Shown: piece by piece, positions 1-8,587 of the stretch
Numbering within the stretch: the first letter of the stretch is position 1
Layout: each line of letters starts with the position of its first letter
From: Bacteroidota bacterium
GTDB taxonomy: Bacteria; Bacteroidota; Bacteroidia; Chitinophagales; Chitinophagaceae
Assembly (NCBI GenBank): GCA_947447835.1
Contig: CANFLP010000028.1
Coordinates: 1-18,375 of the forward strand
Reading direction: 5' to 3'
DNA length: 18,375 nucleotides
Translations under genes and position numbers: made by a program
The notes under the pieces: model-generated
The model's database searches: none
Told to the model about the DNA's origin: nothing
The model's input: only the letters and a program-made list of their open reading frames with translations

Positions 1-74
1 ATAATCCTGAATTATCACAAACAAGCAATTTTGGTTTACAACACTATGCAGATCCAATTCATGTACCTGCATAA
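1..74 (+). CDS. nuoF: 3' end of an upstream nuo gene, probably NADH dehydrogenase subunit F (partial)
   Basis: An open frame runs in from the left edge and gives 23 residues ending HYADPIHVPA before a TAA at 72-74, 16 bp ahead of the nuoG start. The frame begins at base 3. The fragment contains no diagnostic motif, so the NuoF call rests only on gene order: nuoF normally precedes nuoG, and everything downstream is a collinear nuo operon. It could instead be another upstream gene. Only the extreme C-terminus is visible. Confidence 0.5.
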   Translation, partial: NPELSQTSNFGLQHYADPIHVPA

Positions 75-90
75 CATAGAAAGATAAACT

Positions 91-1215
91 ATGAGCGAAC
101 AAACATTATTTAAAGTAACAGTTGACGGCATCACAATAGAGGTTCCTGCGGGCACTACTATTTTACAAGCCGCTCGTCAAATTGGTGGTCAAGTAGCGCC
201 TCCTGCAATGTGCTATTACAGCAAATTAAAAGGAAGTGGTGGTAAATGTCGTACCTGTTTGGTAGAAGTGTCAAAGGGTTCCGAGAAGGATCCAAGACCA
301 ATGCCAAAATTAGTAGCATCTTGTAGAACTACTGTAATGGACGGAATGGAAGTAAAAAATATTACCAGTGATAAAGTGGTGGATGCGCGTGCAGGGGTAG
401 TAGAATTTTTATTATTGAACCATCCTTTAGATTGTCCAATATGTGATCAAGCAGGTGAATGTCATTTACAAGATTTGAGTTTTGATCATGGTAAATCAAA
501 AACAAGATTCGAATTCCAAAAAAGAACATTCAAAAAACATGATTTAGGTGAAAATATTCAATTGCATATGACCCGTTGTATATTATGTTACCGTTGTGTA
601 TTTACTGCCGATCAATTAACTAATAAGCGTGTGCATGGTATTTTAGATAGAGGAGATCATGCCGAAATTGCAACGCATATTGAGAAGAGCTTAGACAATG
701 AATTTATCGGCAACGTCATTGACGTTTGTCCAGTAGGTGCATTAACTGATAAAACATTCCGTTTTAAAAATCGTGTTTGGTTCTTAAAACCAATGGATGC
801 CCATAGAGATTGTCCAACATGTTCTGGTCGAGTGACTTTATGGAATAGAGGAGACGAAGTTTATAGAGTCACTGCGCGCAAGGACGAATGGGGTGAGATT
901 GAGGATACGCCAGATGGTAAGCCAGGATGGATTTGTAATACATGTAGATTTGATAAAAAGAATGCTAGTGACTGGGTAATTGAAGGACCACGCGCTATAA
1001 GTCGTGCTTCAGTAATATCTCAAGGACATTATGCAGGTAATGTGGGAACTACAATACCAAACGAAACTTTTAAAGCAGTAAATGGAGGAAGAGAACCACA
1101 TTTATTAATGGATATTCATGACGAGAGCGAAGTGAATCAACCTAATATTCACTTAGGTCAAAATCATGGTGCTTCTCATGGAGATACGTTTAACAATAAA
1201 ACAGAAAACGCCTAA
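91..1215 (+). CDS. nuoG: NADH-quinone oxidoreductase subunit G, short Bacteroidota-type
   Basis: Peripheral-arm subunit of complex I that carries electrons through Fe-S clusters from the NADH/flavin site toward the quinone. Visible in the 374-residue protein: an N-terminal [2Fe-2S] ferredoxin fold with C41, C53, C56 and C78; a His-Cys3 [4Fe-4S] site H111, C115, C118, C124; and a [4Fe-4S] site C163, C166, C169, C213. Two further CxxC pairs, C241/C244 and C282/C285, lie where the N7 cluster sits in E. coli NuoG, but with a different ligand pattern. The large molybdopterin-oxidoreductase-like domain of E. coli NuoG (about 900 aa in total) is absent; a length near 330-380 aa is usual in Bacteroidota, so this is not a truncation. 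Residues 299-374 match no domain I know and contain six histidines. The stop is 36 bp before nuoH. Confidence 0.95.
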   Translation: MSEQTLFKVTVDGITIEVPAGTTILQAARQIGGQVAPPAMCYYSKLKGSGGKCRTCLVEVSKGSEKDPRPMPKLVASCRTTVMDGMEVKNITSDKVVDARAGVVEFLLLNHPLDCPICDQAGECHLQDLSFDHGKSKTRFEFQKRTFKKHDLGENIQLHMTRCILCYRCVFTADQLTNKRVHGILDRGDHAEIATHIEKSLDNEFIGNVIDVCPVGALTDKTFRFKNRVWFLKPMDAHRDCPTCSGRVTLWNRGDEVYRVTARKDEWGEIEDTPDGKPGWICNTCRFDKKNASDWVIEGPRAISRASVISQGHYAGNVGTTIPNETFKAVNGGREPHLLMDIHDESEVNQPNIHLGQNHGASHGDTFNNKTENA

Positions 1216-1251
1216 TACGCACCAATAATATTTATAACTAATTTTTATAGC

Positions 1252-2295
1252 ATGACAATTCTTGCACTTGATTGGGGCTTTATCATAGAGAAATTAATAA
1301 TGATTGCCATTGTTGTTTTCGCTAGTTTAGGCATTGCCTTATATACTACATTTGGAGAACGTAAAGTTGCTGCCATATTACAAGATCGTCCAGGGCCAAG
1401 CCGTGCAGGGCCATTTGGTTTATTACAACCTTTAGCCGATGGGTTGAAATTAATAATGAAGGAAGAGATTATTCCTAATGCAGCAAGTAAGTGGTTATTT
1501 ATTTTGGGTCCAGGATTAGCCATGACTGCAAGCTTAATGACATGTGCAGTTATTCCTTGGGGTAGCGCAATAGATGTTTTTGGACGTCACGTTGAATTGC
1601 AAATTGCAGATGTGAACATTGGTATATTATATGTATTTGCTGTTGTGAGTATGGGTGTGTATGGAATTATGATTGGCGGTTGGGCTTCCAATAATAAATT
1701 CTCTTTAATGTCTGCATTACGTGCAGCTTCACAAGCAATTAGCTATGAATTAGCAATGGGCTTGGCATTAATTGCTTTGTTAATGACTACAGGTTCTTTA
1801 AGTTTAAAAACTATTGTTGAGCAACAAGTACAAGGGCATTGGTGGAATATTGTTTATCAGCCGTTGGGATTTTTAATATTCTTTATTACTGCGATGGCAG
1901 AGTGTAATAGAACTCCATTTGATTTACCTGAAGCAGAAAATGAATTAAACTTTGGATACCACCAAGAGTATTCTTCAATGAAACTTGGATTTTATTTATT
2001 TGCGGAGTATATCAATATGATCATGAGCAGTGCGATAATGGCTTCCATGTATTTTGGTGGATATGACTTGCCTTTTTTTAACGAAGCAAGTGTAGCTCCA
2101 AATATTGCAGCAATGATTGGAGTAGGAACCTTATTAATTAAAATTGTTTTATTTATATTCTTATTCATGTGGATTCGTTGGACTATTCCACGTTTTAGAT
2201 ATGACCAGTTAATGGGATTAGGTTGGAAGACATTAATACCATTGGCATTGTTTAACATGCTAGTAACAGGCGCTGTTATATTAGCTAAATTATAA
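1252..2295 (+). CDS. nuoH: NADH-quinone oxidoreductase subunit H
   Basis: Membrane subunit at the junction of the peripheral and membrane arms of complex I; it forms much of the quinone-binding chamber and the start of the proton-coupling path. The 347-residue protein is strongly hydrophobic, with about eight membrane segments. It carries family signatures: GERKVAAILQDRPGPSRAGP near residues 36-55, and the acidic loop NRTPFDLPEAENEL followed by a GYHQEYSSMK stretch around residues 217-245, which lines the quinone cavity in known structures. The start ATG has no clear Shine-Dalgarno sequence, as is common in Bacteroidota. It lies between nuoG and nuoI in the usual nuo order. Confidence 0.97.
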   Translation: MTILALDWGFIIEKLIMIAIVVFASLGIALYTTFGERKVAAILQDRPGPSRAGPFGLLQPLADGLKLIMKEEIIPNAASKWLFILGPGLAMTASLMTCAVIPWGSAIDVFGRHVELQIADVNIGILYVFAVVSMGVYGIMIGGWASNNKFSLMSALRAASQAISYELAMGLALIALLMTTGSLSLKTIVEQQVQGHWWNIVYQPLGFLIFFITAMAECNRTPFDLPEAENELNFGYHQEYSSMKLGFYLFAEYINMIMSSAIMASMYFGGYDLPFFNEASVAPNIAAMIGVGTLLIKIVLFIFLFMWIRWTIPRFRYDQLMGLGWKTLIPLALFNMLVTGAVILAKL

Positions 2296-2324
2296 TTTTT
2301 AATAAAGATATTTTTTACAATACC

Positions 2325-2861
2325 ATGCAAGCATTAACCAACAAAGCACAAGCAGTTAACCGAAAACCAATGACGTTTTTGGAGCGCTTGTATTTGATTA
2401 ATATTATCAAGGGCATGATGATTACTTTTAGTCACATGTTTAAGAAGCAACCTACTATCCGCTATCCTGAAGAGAAGCGTGAATTCAGTCCGGTTTTTCG
2501 TGGCTTACATGTCTTAAACAGAGACGAGGAAGGTCGTGAGCGTTGTACTGCATGCGGATTGTGTGCTGTTGCTTGTCCAGCAGAAGCTATCACAATGGAG
2601 GCTGCTGAAAGAGTAGAAGGAGAAGAGGCATTATACAGAGAAGAAAAATATGCAGCGAAATATGAAATTAATATGTTGCGTTGTATTTTCTGTGGATTGT
2701 GTGAGGATGCATGTCCTAAGGACGCCATTTATTTAAGTGAAACTTTTGCGCCAGCGAATTATACGCGTAAAGGGTTTGTTTATGCAAAATCTGATTTATT
2801 AATTCCAAATCCTAAGACAGAAGCAACCGCTTTTGCTGAGGCTAAAGGAGTAGAAGCCTAA
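2325..2861 (+). CDS. nuoI: NADH-quinone oxidoreductase subunit I (2x[4Fe-4S] ferredoxin)
   Basis: Carries clusters N6a and N6b, the last steps of the electron wire before cluster N2 and quinone. The 178-residue protein has two textbook CxxCxxCxxxCP motifs, C74/C77/C80/C84 and C120/C123/C126/C130, in a ferredoxin-like fold. An N-terminal amphipathic stretch (about residues 20-45) would lie along the membrane surface. The size is in the normal range for NuoI. It starts 29 bp after nuoH and ends 5 bp before nuoJ, consistent with cotranscription. Confidence 0.97.
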   Translation: MQALTNKAQAVNRKPMTFLERLYLINIIKGMMITFSHMFKKQPTIRYPEEKREFSPVFRGLHVLNRDEEGRERCTACGLCAVACPAEAITMEAAERVEGEEALYREEKYAAKYEINMLRCIFCGLCEDACPKDAIYLSETFAPANYTRKGFVYAKSDLLIPNPKTEATAFAEAKGVEA

Positions 2862-2866
2862 TTGAT

Positions 2867-3367
2867 ATGAATACATTAGAAATTTTATTTTACGCCTTGT
2901 CTGCTTTTGCAGTAGTAAGTGCTGTAATGGTGTTGGTAAGCAAGAACCCAATTCATAGCGTATTGTGCTTGATATTGGTATTCTTTGCTATCTCAGGACA
3001 TTATATATTATTAAATGCGCAGTTTTTGGCTATTGTAAACATCATTGTTTATGCAGGCGCCATTATGGTATTGTTCCTTTTCGTTATCATGTTAATGAAT
3101 ATCAAATTAGATAGCGAGCCTCAGAAAAAAATGATCATCAAATTTATTGGTGTTTTATCTGGAGGAAGCTTATTGACTTTGTTAGTTGCATTGGTAAAAC
3201 AAACATCACAATTACAAGGAAAGCAAGTGTTAATGAAGGAAGGAACTATTGGCTTGATTCATCCATTGGGTAAGGCATTGTTTACGGATTATGTATTGCC
3301 TTTTGAAATTAGTAGTGTGTTGTTTTTAAGTGCAATGGTGGGAGCTGTAATAATTGGAAAGAAATAG
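2867..3367 (+). CDS. nuoJ: NADH-quinone oxidoreductase subunit J
   Basis: Small membrane subunit of complex I, homologous to mitochondrial ND6; it contributes to the half-channel next to NuoK and to the pi-bulge helix involved in coupling. The 166-residue protein has about five hydrophobic segments. Around residues 57-75 it shows the typical NIIVYAGAIMVLFLFVIML region, the conserved third helix of the family. It starts 5 bp after the nuoI stop; an AAAGGAG-like stretch inside the end of nuoI (2844-2850) lies rather far upstream (16 bp) to be a good ribosome site. Confidence 0.96.
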   Translation: MNTLEILFYALSAFAVVSAVMVLVSKNPIHSVLCLILVFFAISGHYILLNAQFLAIVNIIVYAGAIMVLFLFVIMLMNIKLDSEPQKKMIIKFIGVLSGGSLLTLLVALVKQTSQLQGKQVLMKEGTIGLIHPLGKALFTDYVLPFEISSVLFLSAMVGAVIIGKK

Positions 3368-3398
3368 ACTTGAAAAATTAAAATTAAAAAACTTAGGT

Positions 3399-3734
3399 AT
3401 GCCTATACAATATTATATCTTTTTATGTTTGACCCTATTTAGCATTGGCGTGGTTGGGGTATTAACAAGACGCAATGCAATCATCGTGTTTATGTGCATT
3501 GAGTTAATGTTAAATGCGGTAAACTTATTATTGGTTGCGTTCTCTAAAATGTATCATGGCGCTGCTTTGCAAGTTTCCCCTGCAAGCACTGCGGGTATTG
3601 ATGCACAAATATTTGTATTCTTTATTATGGTAGTTGCTGCAGCAGAGGTAAGTGTAGGCTTGGCAATTATAGTAATGATGTTTAGAAACACGCATTCGGT
3701 AGATATCAATTTCTTAAATAGATTAAAGAATTAA
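3399..3734 (+). CDS. nuoK: NADH-quinone oxidoreductase subunit K
   Basis: Small three-helix membrane subunit, homologous to ND4L. From the ATG at 3399 the protein has 111 residues and begins MPIQYYIFLCLTLFSIG, matching the family's usual length (about 100-105 aa) and hydrophobic start. The same frame is open back to an ATG at 3354, but that start would overlap the end of nuoJ and add 15 basic, non-hydrophobic residues, so I chose 3399. The helix with VFMCIELMLNAVNLLL carries the conserved membrane glutamate of the family; a second acidic residue lies in AAAEVSVGLA. The gene sits 31 bp after nuoJ and 10 bp before nuoL. Confidence 0.95.
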   Translation: MPIQYYIFLCLTLFSIGVVGVLTRRNAIIVFMCIELMLNAVNLLLVAFSKMYHGAALQVSPASTAGIDAQIFVFFIMVVAAAEVSVGLAIIVMMFRNTHSVDINFLNRLKN

Positions 3735-3744
3735 TTCATTTCGC

Positions 3745-5664
3745 ATGAAAATAATAATAGGATTAATAGTACTATGGCCGCTGGTTGGATTCTTGTTCAA
3801 CGGCTTGGGTCGTAATATTTGGAGTAAGAAAGTAATTGCATATAAGGCAACTGGCTATATTGCTATGTCGTTTATATTTAGCGTACTAGCTTTCTTAAAT
3901 GTTCAAGCCAATGGTGCAGCTACCGTTCACTATTTTGATTTTATCAATACTGCTAGCTTCAAAATACCTTTTGATTTTAAAGTAGACGCCTTATCAAGTT
4001 TGTTCTTATTAGTTATTACAGGTGTTGGTACATTAATTCATTTGTATTCTACTGCTTACATGAAGGACGAAGAAGCGCCGCATTACGCTCGTTATTTTGC
4101 CTATTTAAATTTATTTATATTCTCTATGTTGTTATTAGTATTAGGTGACAACTATGTGATTATGTTTATTGGATGGGAAGGTGTTGGATTGTGTTCTTAT
4201 TTACTAATCGGATATTGGTTCACGAATGCTACTTATAACTATGCAGCTAAGAAAGCCTTTATTATGAACCGTATAGGTGATCTTGGGTTTTTACTAGCCA
4301 TTTTTTGGTTGATCGTTAAACTTGGCACCGTAAGTTATGGCACCGTATTAACTGCAGAGAGTTTAGCTAAATTATCTACTACAGATATTACTGGTATTAC
4401 TTTATTATTATTTGTCGGTGCAATGGGTAAGAGTGCTCAAATACCTTTGTATACTTGGCTTCCAGATGCTATGGCGGGTCCAACTCCGGTTTCTGCATTG
4501 ATTCATGCCGCTACCATGGTAACGGCTGGTATCTATATGATTACAAGATCAAATATATTATTTAGTGCGAGTGAGTTCACGCAACATGTGGTTGCGATTG
4601 TAGGATTAAGTACCGCATTACTTGCGGCAACTATTGCTATTAAACAAAATGATATTAAAAAGGTATTGGCTTATTCAACAGTAAGTCAATTGGGTTATAT
4701 GTTTTTAGGTTTAGGAGTTGGCGCTTATTCAGGTGCAGTATTCCACGTAATTACCCATGCTTTTTTCAAAGCCTTATTATTTTTAGGAGCAGGTTCGGTA
4801 ATTCATGCAATGCACCACGAACAAGACATTCGTAAAATGGGTGGATTAAAATCTAAATTACCTATTACGCACATTACTTTTTTAATTGGATGTATTGCTA
4901 TAGCGGGGGTTCCTCCATTTAGTGGCTTCTTTTCAAAAGATGAAATACTAGCAGCTGCGTTTGCAAAGAGTCCTATATATTGGTTCTTAGGCGTAGTTGG
5001 TGCCGCAATGACCGCATTTTATATGTTCCGATTATATGCAACAACATTCTTGGGACAGTTTAGAGGTACACAGGATCAAGAACATCATTTGCATGAGAGT
5101 CCTGTTGCGATGACTTTGCCATTAATATTATTAGCAATTGCAAGTGCTATTGCTGGAGCCATAGGTGTCCCAGAATTGATGGGTGGACATCATTGGTTAT
5201 CACATCAGCTAGCACCTATTGTTGGCGAAGCACAGGAAGCTGCTTTATCTCATCAGACAGAGTGGACTTTAATGGCCGTTTCGGTTACGATTGCCGTTGT
5301 TGCTTTATTAATTGCGTTGTCTATTTATCGTAAAAAAGCAGATGGCGAACCACAAACTGCGTTAGGTAAATTTTTATACAACAAATGGTATATTGACGAA
5401 TTATATGAAAATGCTATTTTAAATCCATTGAATAAGTTTGCAGGATTTTTAAAAGAAGTAGTAGAGAAAAATGTAATTGATGGCGCCGTAAATGGTACTG
5501 GCAAGTTGGTTCAATATAGTGCTAGACAAATTAGATTGCTGCAAAGCGGTCAGGTTGGATATTATATCTTGTTTATGGTGTTAAGCATGATTTTGCTTTT
5601 CGTTATTTGGTTTAATGATATAGCTATCCTTCGTTTCTTATTTCAATTGACACATAAATCATAA
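3745..5664 (+). CDS. nuoL: NADH-quinone oxidoreductase subunit L (antiporter-like)
   Basis: Distal proton-pumping subunit of complex I, related to Mrp Na+/H+ antiporter subunits. The 639-residue protein is hydrophobic throughout. Key residues are in place: E145 in GWEGVGLCSYLLIGYW (the membrane glutamate of the half-channel), K229 in GAMGKSAQIPLYTWLPDAM (the pump lysine), and H254 in LIHAATMVTAG. After about residue 480 there is a linker followed by a long stretch (about 550-600) and a final hydrophobic helix (about 605-630), matching the lateral helix HL and the terminal TM of NuoL. The length agrees with the family. It precedes nuoM by 6 bp. Confidence 0.97.
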   Translation: MKIIIGLIVLWPLVGFLFNGLGRNIWSKKVIAYKATGYIAMSFIFSVLAFLNVQANGAATVHYFDFINTASFKIPFDFKVDALSSLFLLVITGVGTLIHLYSTAYMKDEEAPHYARYFAYLNLFIFSMLLLVLGDNYVIMFIGWEGVGLCSYLLIGYWFTNATYNYAAKKAFIMNRIGDLGFLLAIFWLIVKLGTVSYGTVLTAESLAKLSTTDITGITLLLFVGAMGKSAQIPLYTWLPDAMAGPTPVSALIHAATMVTAGIYMITRSNILFSASEFTQHVVAIVGLSTALLAATIAIKQNDIKKVLAYSTVSQLGYMFLGLGVGAYSGAVFHVITHAFFKALLFLGAGSVIHAMHHEQDIRKMGGLKSKLPITHITFLIGCIAIAGVPPFSGFFSKDEILAAAFAKSPIYWFLGVVGAAMTAFYMFRLYATTFLGQFRGTQDQEHHLHESPVAMTLPLILLAIASAIAGAIGVPELMGGHHWLSHQLAPIVGEAQEAALSHQTEWTLMAVSVTIAVVALLIALSIYRKKADGEPQTALGKFLYNKWYIDELYENAILNPLNKFAGFLKEVVEKNVIDGAVNGTGKLVQYSARQIRLLQSGQVGYYILFMVLSMILLFVIWFNDIAILRFLFQLTHKS

Positions 5665-5670
5665 GTTATC

Positions 5671-7092
5671 ATGTTTTTATTATTATTTTTATTGATACCT
5701 GTATTCGCTGCTATACTTCTTTTGTTTGTAAAAAAGGAGCAATCGGTAAATACAATTGCAATAAGCGCTGCGCTAGTAACATTATTAGGTGCCGTCTATA
5801 TTATAATTAGTAAGACAAGTAGCTTTGATGCAGCATGGTTACCTTTATTAAATAGCCGCTTTACTTTACAAGCGGACGGCTTAGCAAAAATCTTAGTTTT
5901 ATTAACCGCAATTAGCTTCCCGGCTATATTTATTGCAACTAGTAAAAACCAGCCCACACAAAAAAATATTTTCCTTTCTTTAATGCTGCTTACCCAAGCA
6001 GGCTTAATGGGTGTGTTTTTAGCTGGCGATGCATTGTTGTTTTATTTCTTCTGGGAATTGGCTTTGATACCAGTCTATTTTTTATGTTCAATTTGGGGTG
6101 GCGAAAAACGTATCGCAGTTACTTTTAAATTTTTCATATATACTTTCTTAGGTTCTTTATTCATGTTGATTGGTATCATTTTAGTGTATTCGCATACAGG
6201 CGATCAAAGCTTTGCACTTGCATCTTTTAAACAAGCACATTTAACTAGTGGCATGCAATTGACTGCGTTTGCTTTATTCTTTATTGCCTTTGCAATTAAG
6301 ATGCCAATTTTCCCATTGCATACATGGCAACCAGACGCTTACGAACAATCTCCGACGGCTGTTACAATGGTATTAAGTGCTGTAATGGTTAAAATGGGCT
6401 TGTATGGTGTAATTAGATGGTTAATGCCATTATTTCCAACTGCATTTATCGCTCACTCAAATATTGTGACACTCTTGTCGGTAATTGGAATTTTATATGC
6501 ATCATTTATTGCTATTCGTCAAGATGATTTAAAAAGATTAATCGCTTATTCTTCAATCGCGCATATTGGTTTAATGAATGCCGCATTATTCTCTCATATT
6601 CAAGTAGGTGTGCAAGGGGTATTGGTTCAATTATTCTCTCATGGAATTAATGTCTTAGGACTATGGATTGTAGCTGATATTATTGAGCAACAAACAGGCA
6701 CAAGATCTATGAAGGACTTAGGTGGTCTTGCAAAAAAACAACCAACCTTGGCCATATTATTAGTGGGTTTTGCTTTTGCAAATATTGCACTTCCTTTAAC
6801 CAATGCATTTGTTGGCGAATTCCTAATGTTTAATGGCTTATTCCAGTTTAATCCATGGATGGCAGCTGCTGCAGGGGTGAGTGTGATATTGGCTGCTATT
6901 TACACTTTAAACATGGTTCAAAAAATTGCATATGGTGAAATAAGTGCTGCAACTAATTTAATGCCAGCTCCTAATAAAAATGCGCAAGGGGTGTTGATTG
7001 TATTATTGGTAATTGTATTTTTCACAGGTGTGTATCCTCAGCCATTGTTTAATGTAACAGCTGATACCTTACAACAATTGTTTGTCAAATAA
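5671..7092 (+). CDS. nuoM: NADH-quinone oxidoreductase subunit M (antiporter-like)
   Basis: Middle proton-pumping subunit of complex I. The 473-residue protein has many membrane segments and the conserved charged residues of the family: E129 in FFWELALIPVYFL, K210 in FAIKMPIFPLHTWQPDAYEQ, and K241 in LSAVMVKMGLYG. The PLHTWQPDAYEQSPT loop is characteristic of NuoM. At 473 aa it is a little shorter than E. coli NuoM (about 509 aa) and no domain appears to be missing. The gap to nuoN is 15 bp. Confidence 0.97.
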   Translation: MFLLLFLLIPVFAAILLLFVKKEQSVNTIAISAALVTLLGAVYIIISKTSSFDAAWLPLLNSRFTLQADGLAKILVLLTAISFPAIFIATSKNQPTQKNIFLSLMLLTQAGLMGVFLAGDALLFYFFWELALIPVYFLCSIWGGEKRIAVTFKFFIYTFLGSLFMLIGIILVYSHTGDQSFALASFKQAHLTSGMQLTAFALFFIAFAIKMPIFPLHTWQPDAYEQSPTAVTMVLSAVMVKMGLYGVIRWLMPLFPTAFIAHSNIVTLLSVIGILYASFIAIRQDDLKRLIAYSSIAHIGLMNAALFSHIQVGVQGVLVQLFSHGINVLGLWIVADIIEQQTGTRSMKDLGGLAKKQPTLAILLVGFAFANIALPLTNAFVGEFLMFNGLFQFNPWMAAAAGVSVILAAIYTLNMVQKIAYGEISAATNLMPAPNKNAQGVLIVLLVIVFFTGVYPQPLFNVTADTLQQLFVK

Positions 7093-7107
7093 TTAAATGA
7101 ATTAGTA

Positions 7108-8499
7108 ATGAATGCTATAATTATATCTGCTTTTATGGGTGTGGTGATGATGTTTAGCTCTTGGGGCACATCGTCTATAAAATTGCAAAGAAACATTGGC
7201 TTGCTAGGCATGCTTTTGTTAATTGGCGCTAATATTGCGCACTTAACTGGGGTATGGGTAATAGAATTTGACACAAAAGGTATGCTAGTGTTTAATCGGA
7301 TTGGACTTTATGCAAATACAATATTATTTGTACTTACTTTTATATACATGTGGATTAACGGTGAAGAGATTGACAAGGTAGGCGACCATACACATACTGC
7401 TGATTATTACGCCATCTTCTTTTTTATACTTTGTGGCGTCAGCGTATTAACTTCTTTCGACAATTTATTAATGTTATTTATAGGCATTGAAATATTATCT
7501 ATTCCTTTATACATTTTAACTGGGGCTGATAAAAAGAATTTATTTAGCAATGAGGCGTCTTTAAAATATTTTTTAATGGGTGCTTTCTCTACTGGTATAT
7601 TATTATTGGGCATAACATTCATTTACGGAGCTACCGGAAGCTTTCATTTAACCGCACCCGTTATTAATCCTACTACTAACATGCCCGTGGAACATTTTTT
7701 AATGTCGGCTGGTTTGATATTGTTATTTGTTGCTTTAAATTTTAAAGTATCTGCTGCACCTTTTCATTTTTGGACACCAGATGTGTATGATGGAGCTCCA
7801 ACTGTGTTTACCTCATTCATGGCAACAGTTGTTAAAGCTGCAGGTTTTATTGCGTTTATAAGAGTATTTGAAATACAAAGAGAAGCGCTTGGTTATTCTT
7901 GGTTTATCATTCTGCCATTTGTAATTGTGTCTACTTTATTAGTGGGAAACATTACAGCGGTTTTCCAACGTAGTGTAAAACGTATGTTGGCTTATTCAAG
8001 TATTGCGCAAGCAGGTTTTATGTTATTCGCTTTATACGGAAGATCTATCTTTAATAACGAAGCTATTTTATTATATATCGTAGCATATTCATTAGCTACG
8101 ATTGGCGTTTTTGCTGTTTTGGTAAAAATGAAAGATTATAGTTTTGAATCTTTCAATGGTCTAGCCAAGAAGCACCCTGCATTGGCATTATTAACAACCA
8201 TATTCTTATTTTCTTTAGCAGGTATCCCGCTTACTGCAGGATTCTTTGCTAAGTATTTTATGTTGAATGCTTTATTGACTGCAGGCGCTGGCTTATGGTT
8301 ATTAATTGTTGCAATTGTTTTTGCAGCAGTGAGTGTGTTTTACTATTTCAGGTTGGTACAAGCAATGTACTTTACATCAGGTGAACCTGCAATTAATGAG
8401 ATTGACAAAAAGTATGAATTTAAATTATGGTTAATTGCTGCAATTTTAATTGTATTAGGCGTTTTCCCTAGTTTACTATTCAATTATCTATACTTTTAG
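7108..8499 (+). CDS. nuoN: NADH-quinone oxidoreductase subunit N (antiporter-like)
   Basis: Proton-pumping subunit nearest the junction with NuoK/NuoJ. The 463-residue protein shows the family's charged membrane residues: E128 in IGIEILSIPLYILTG, K213 in ALNFKVSAAPFHFWTPDVYDG, and K243 in FMATVVKAAGF. The motif AAPFHFWTPDVYDGAPT separates NuoN from NuoL and NuoM. It is the last recognisable nuo gene. The following 88 bp hold no obvious terminator, so transcription may continue into the ABC permease gene. Confidence 0.97.
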   Translation: MNAIIISAFMGVVMMFSSWGTSSIKLQRNIGLLGMLLLIGANIAHLTGVWVIEFDTKGMLVFNRIGLYANTILFVLTFIYMWINGEEIDKVGDHTHTADYYAIFFFILCGVSVLTSFDNLLMLFIGIEILSIPLYILTGADKKNLFSNEASLKYFLMGAFSTGILLLGITFIYGATGSFHLTAPVINPTTNMPVEHFLMSAGLILLFVALNFKVSAAPFHFWTPDVYDGAPTVFTSFMATVVKAAGFIAFIRVFEIQREALGYSWFIILPFVIVSTLLVGNITAVFQRSVKRMLAYSSIAQAGFMLFALYGRSIFNNEAILLYIVAYSLATIGVFAVLVKMKDYSFESFNGLAKKHPALALLTTIFLFSLAGIPLTAGFFAKYFMLNALLTAGAGLWLLIVAIVFAAVSVFYYFRLVQAMYFTSGEPAINEIDKKYEFKLWLIAAILIVLGVFPSLLFNYLYF

Positions 8500-8587
8500 C
8501 CGTTCTTCAAGTAGTAGCGCCTCCTAAAGGGTATAAATGGGTACTTTGTTGAATCTGTCCTACCTTTATTTTCAGTAAATTTAGTAT

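Noticed and set aside
91..1215. NuoG as a truncated or broken gene because it is much shorter than E. coli NuoG.
   Set aside because: All expected N-terminal Fe-S motifs are intact, the frame ends cleanly 36 bp before nuoH with no remnant of a longer domain, and short NuoG is normal in Bacteroidota.
3354..3398. Upstream in-frame ATG extending NuoK by 15 residues.
   Set aside because: It overlaps nuoJ and adds a charged stretch foreign to the NuoK family; the ATG at 3399 gives the expected length and hydrophobic start.
8561..8583. TACCTTTA (8561) and TAAATTTA (8576) as promoter -7 elements for the ABC permease gene.
   Set aside because: Both miss the final G of TAnnTTTG and neither has a TTG at a suitable upstream spacing; the region is too A/T-rich to trust them.
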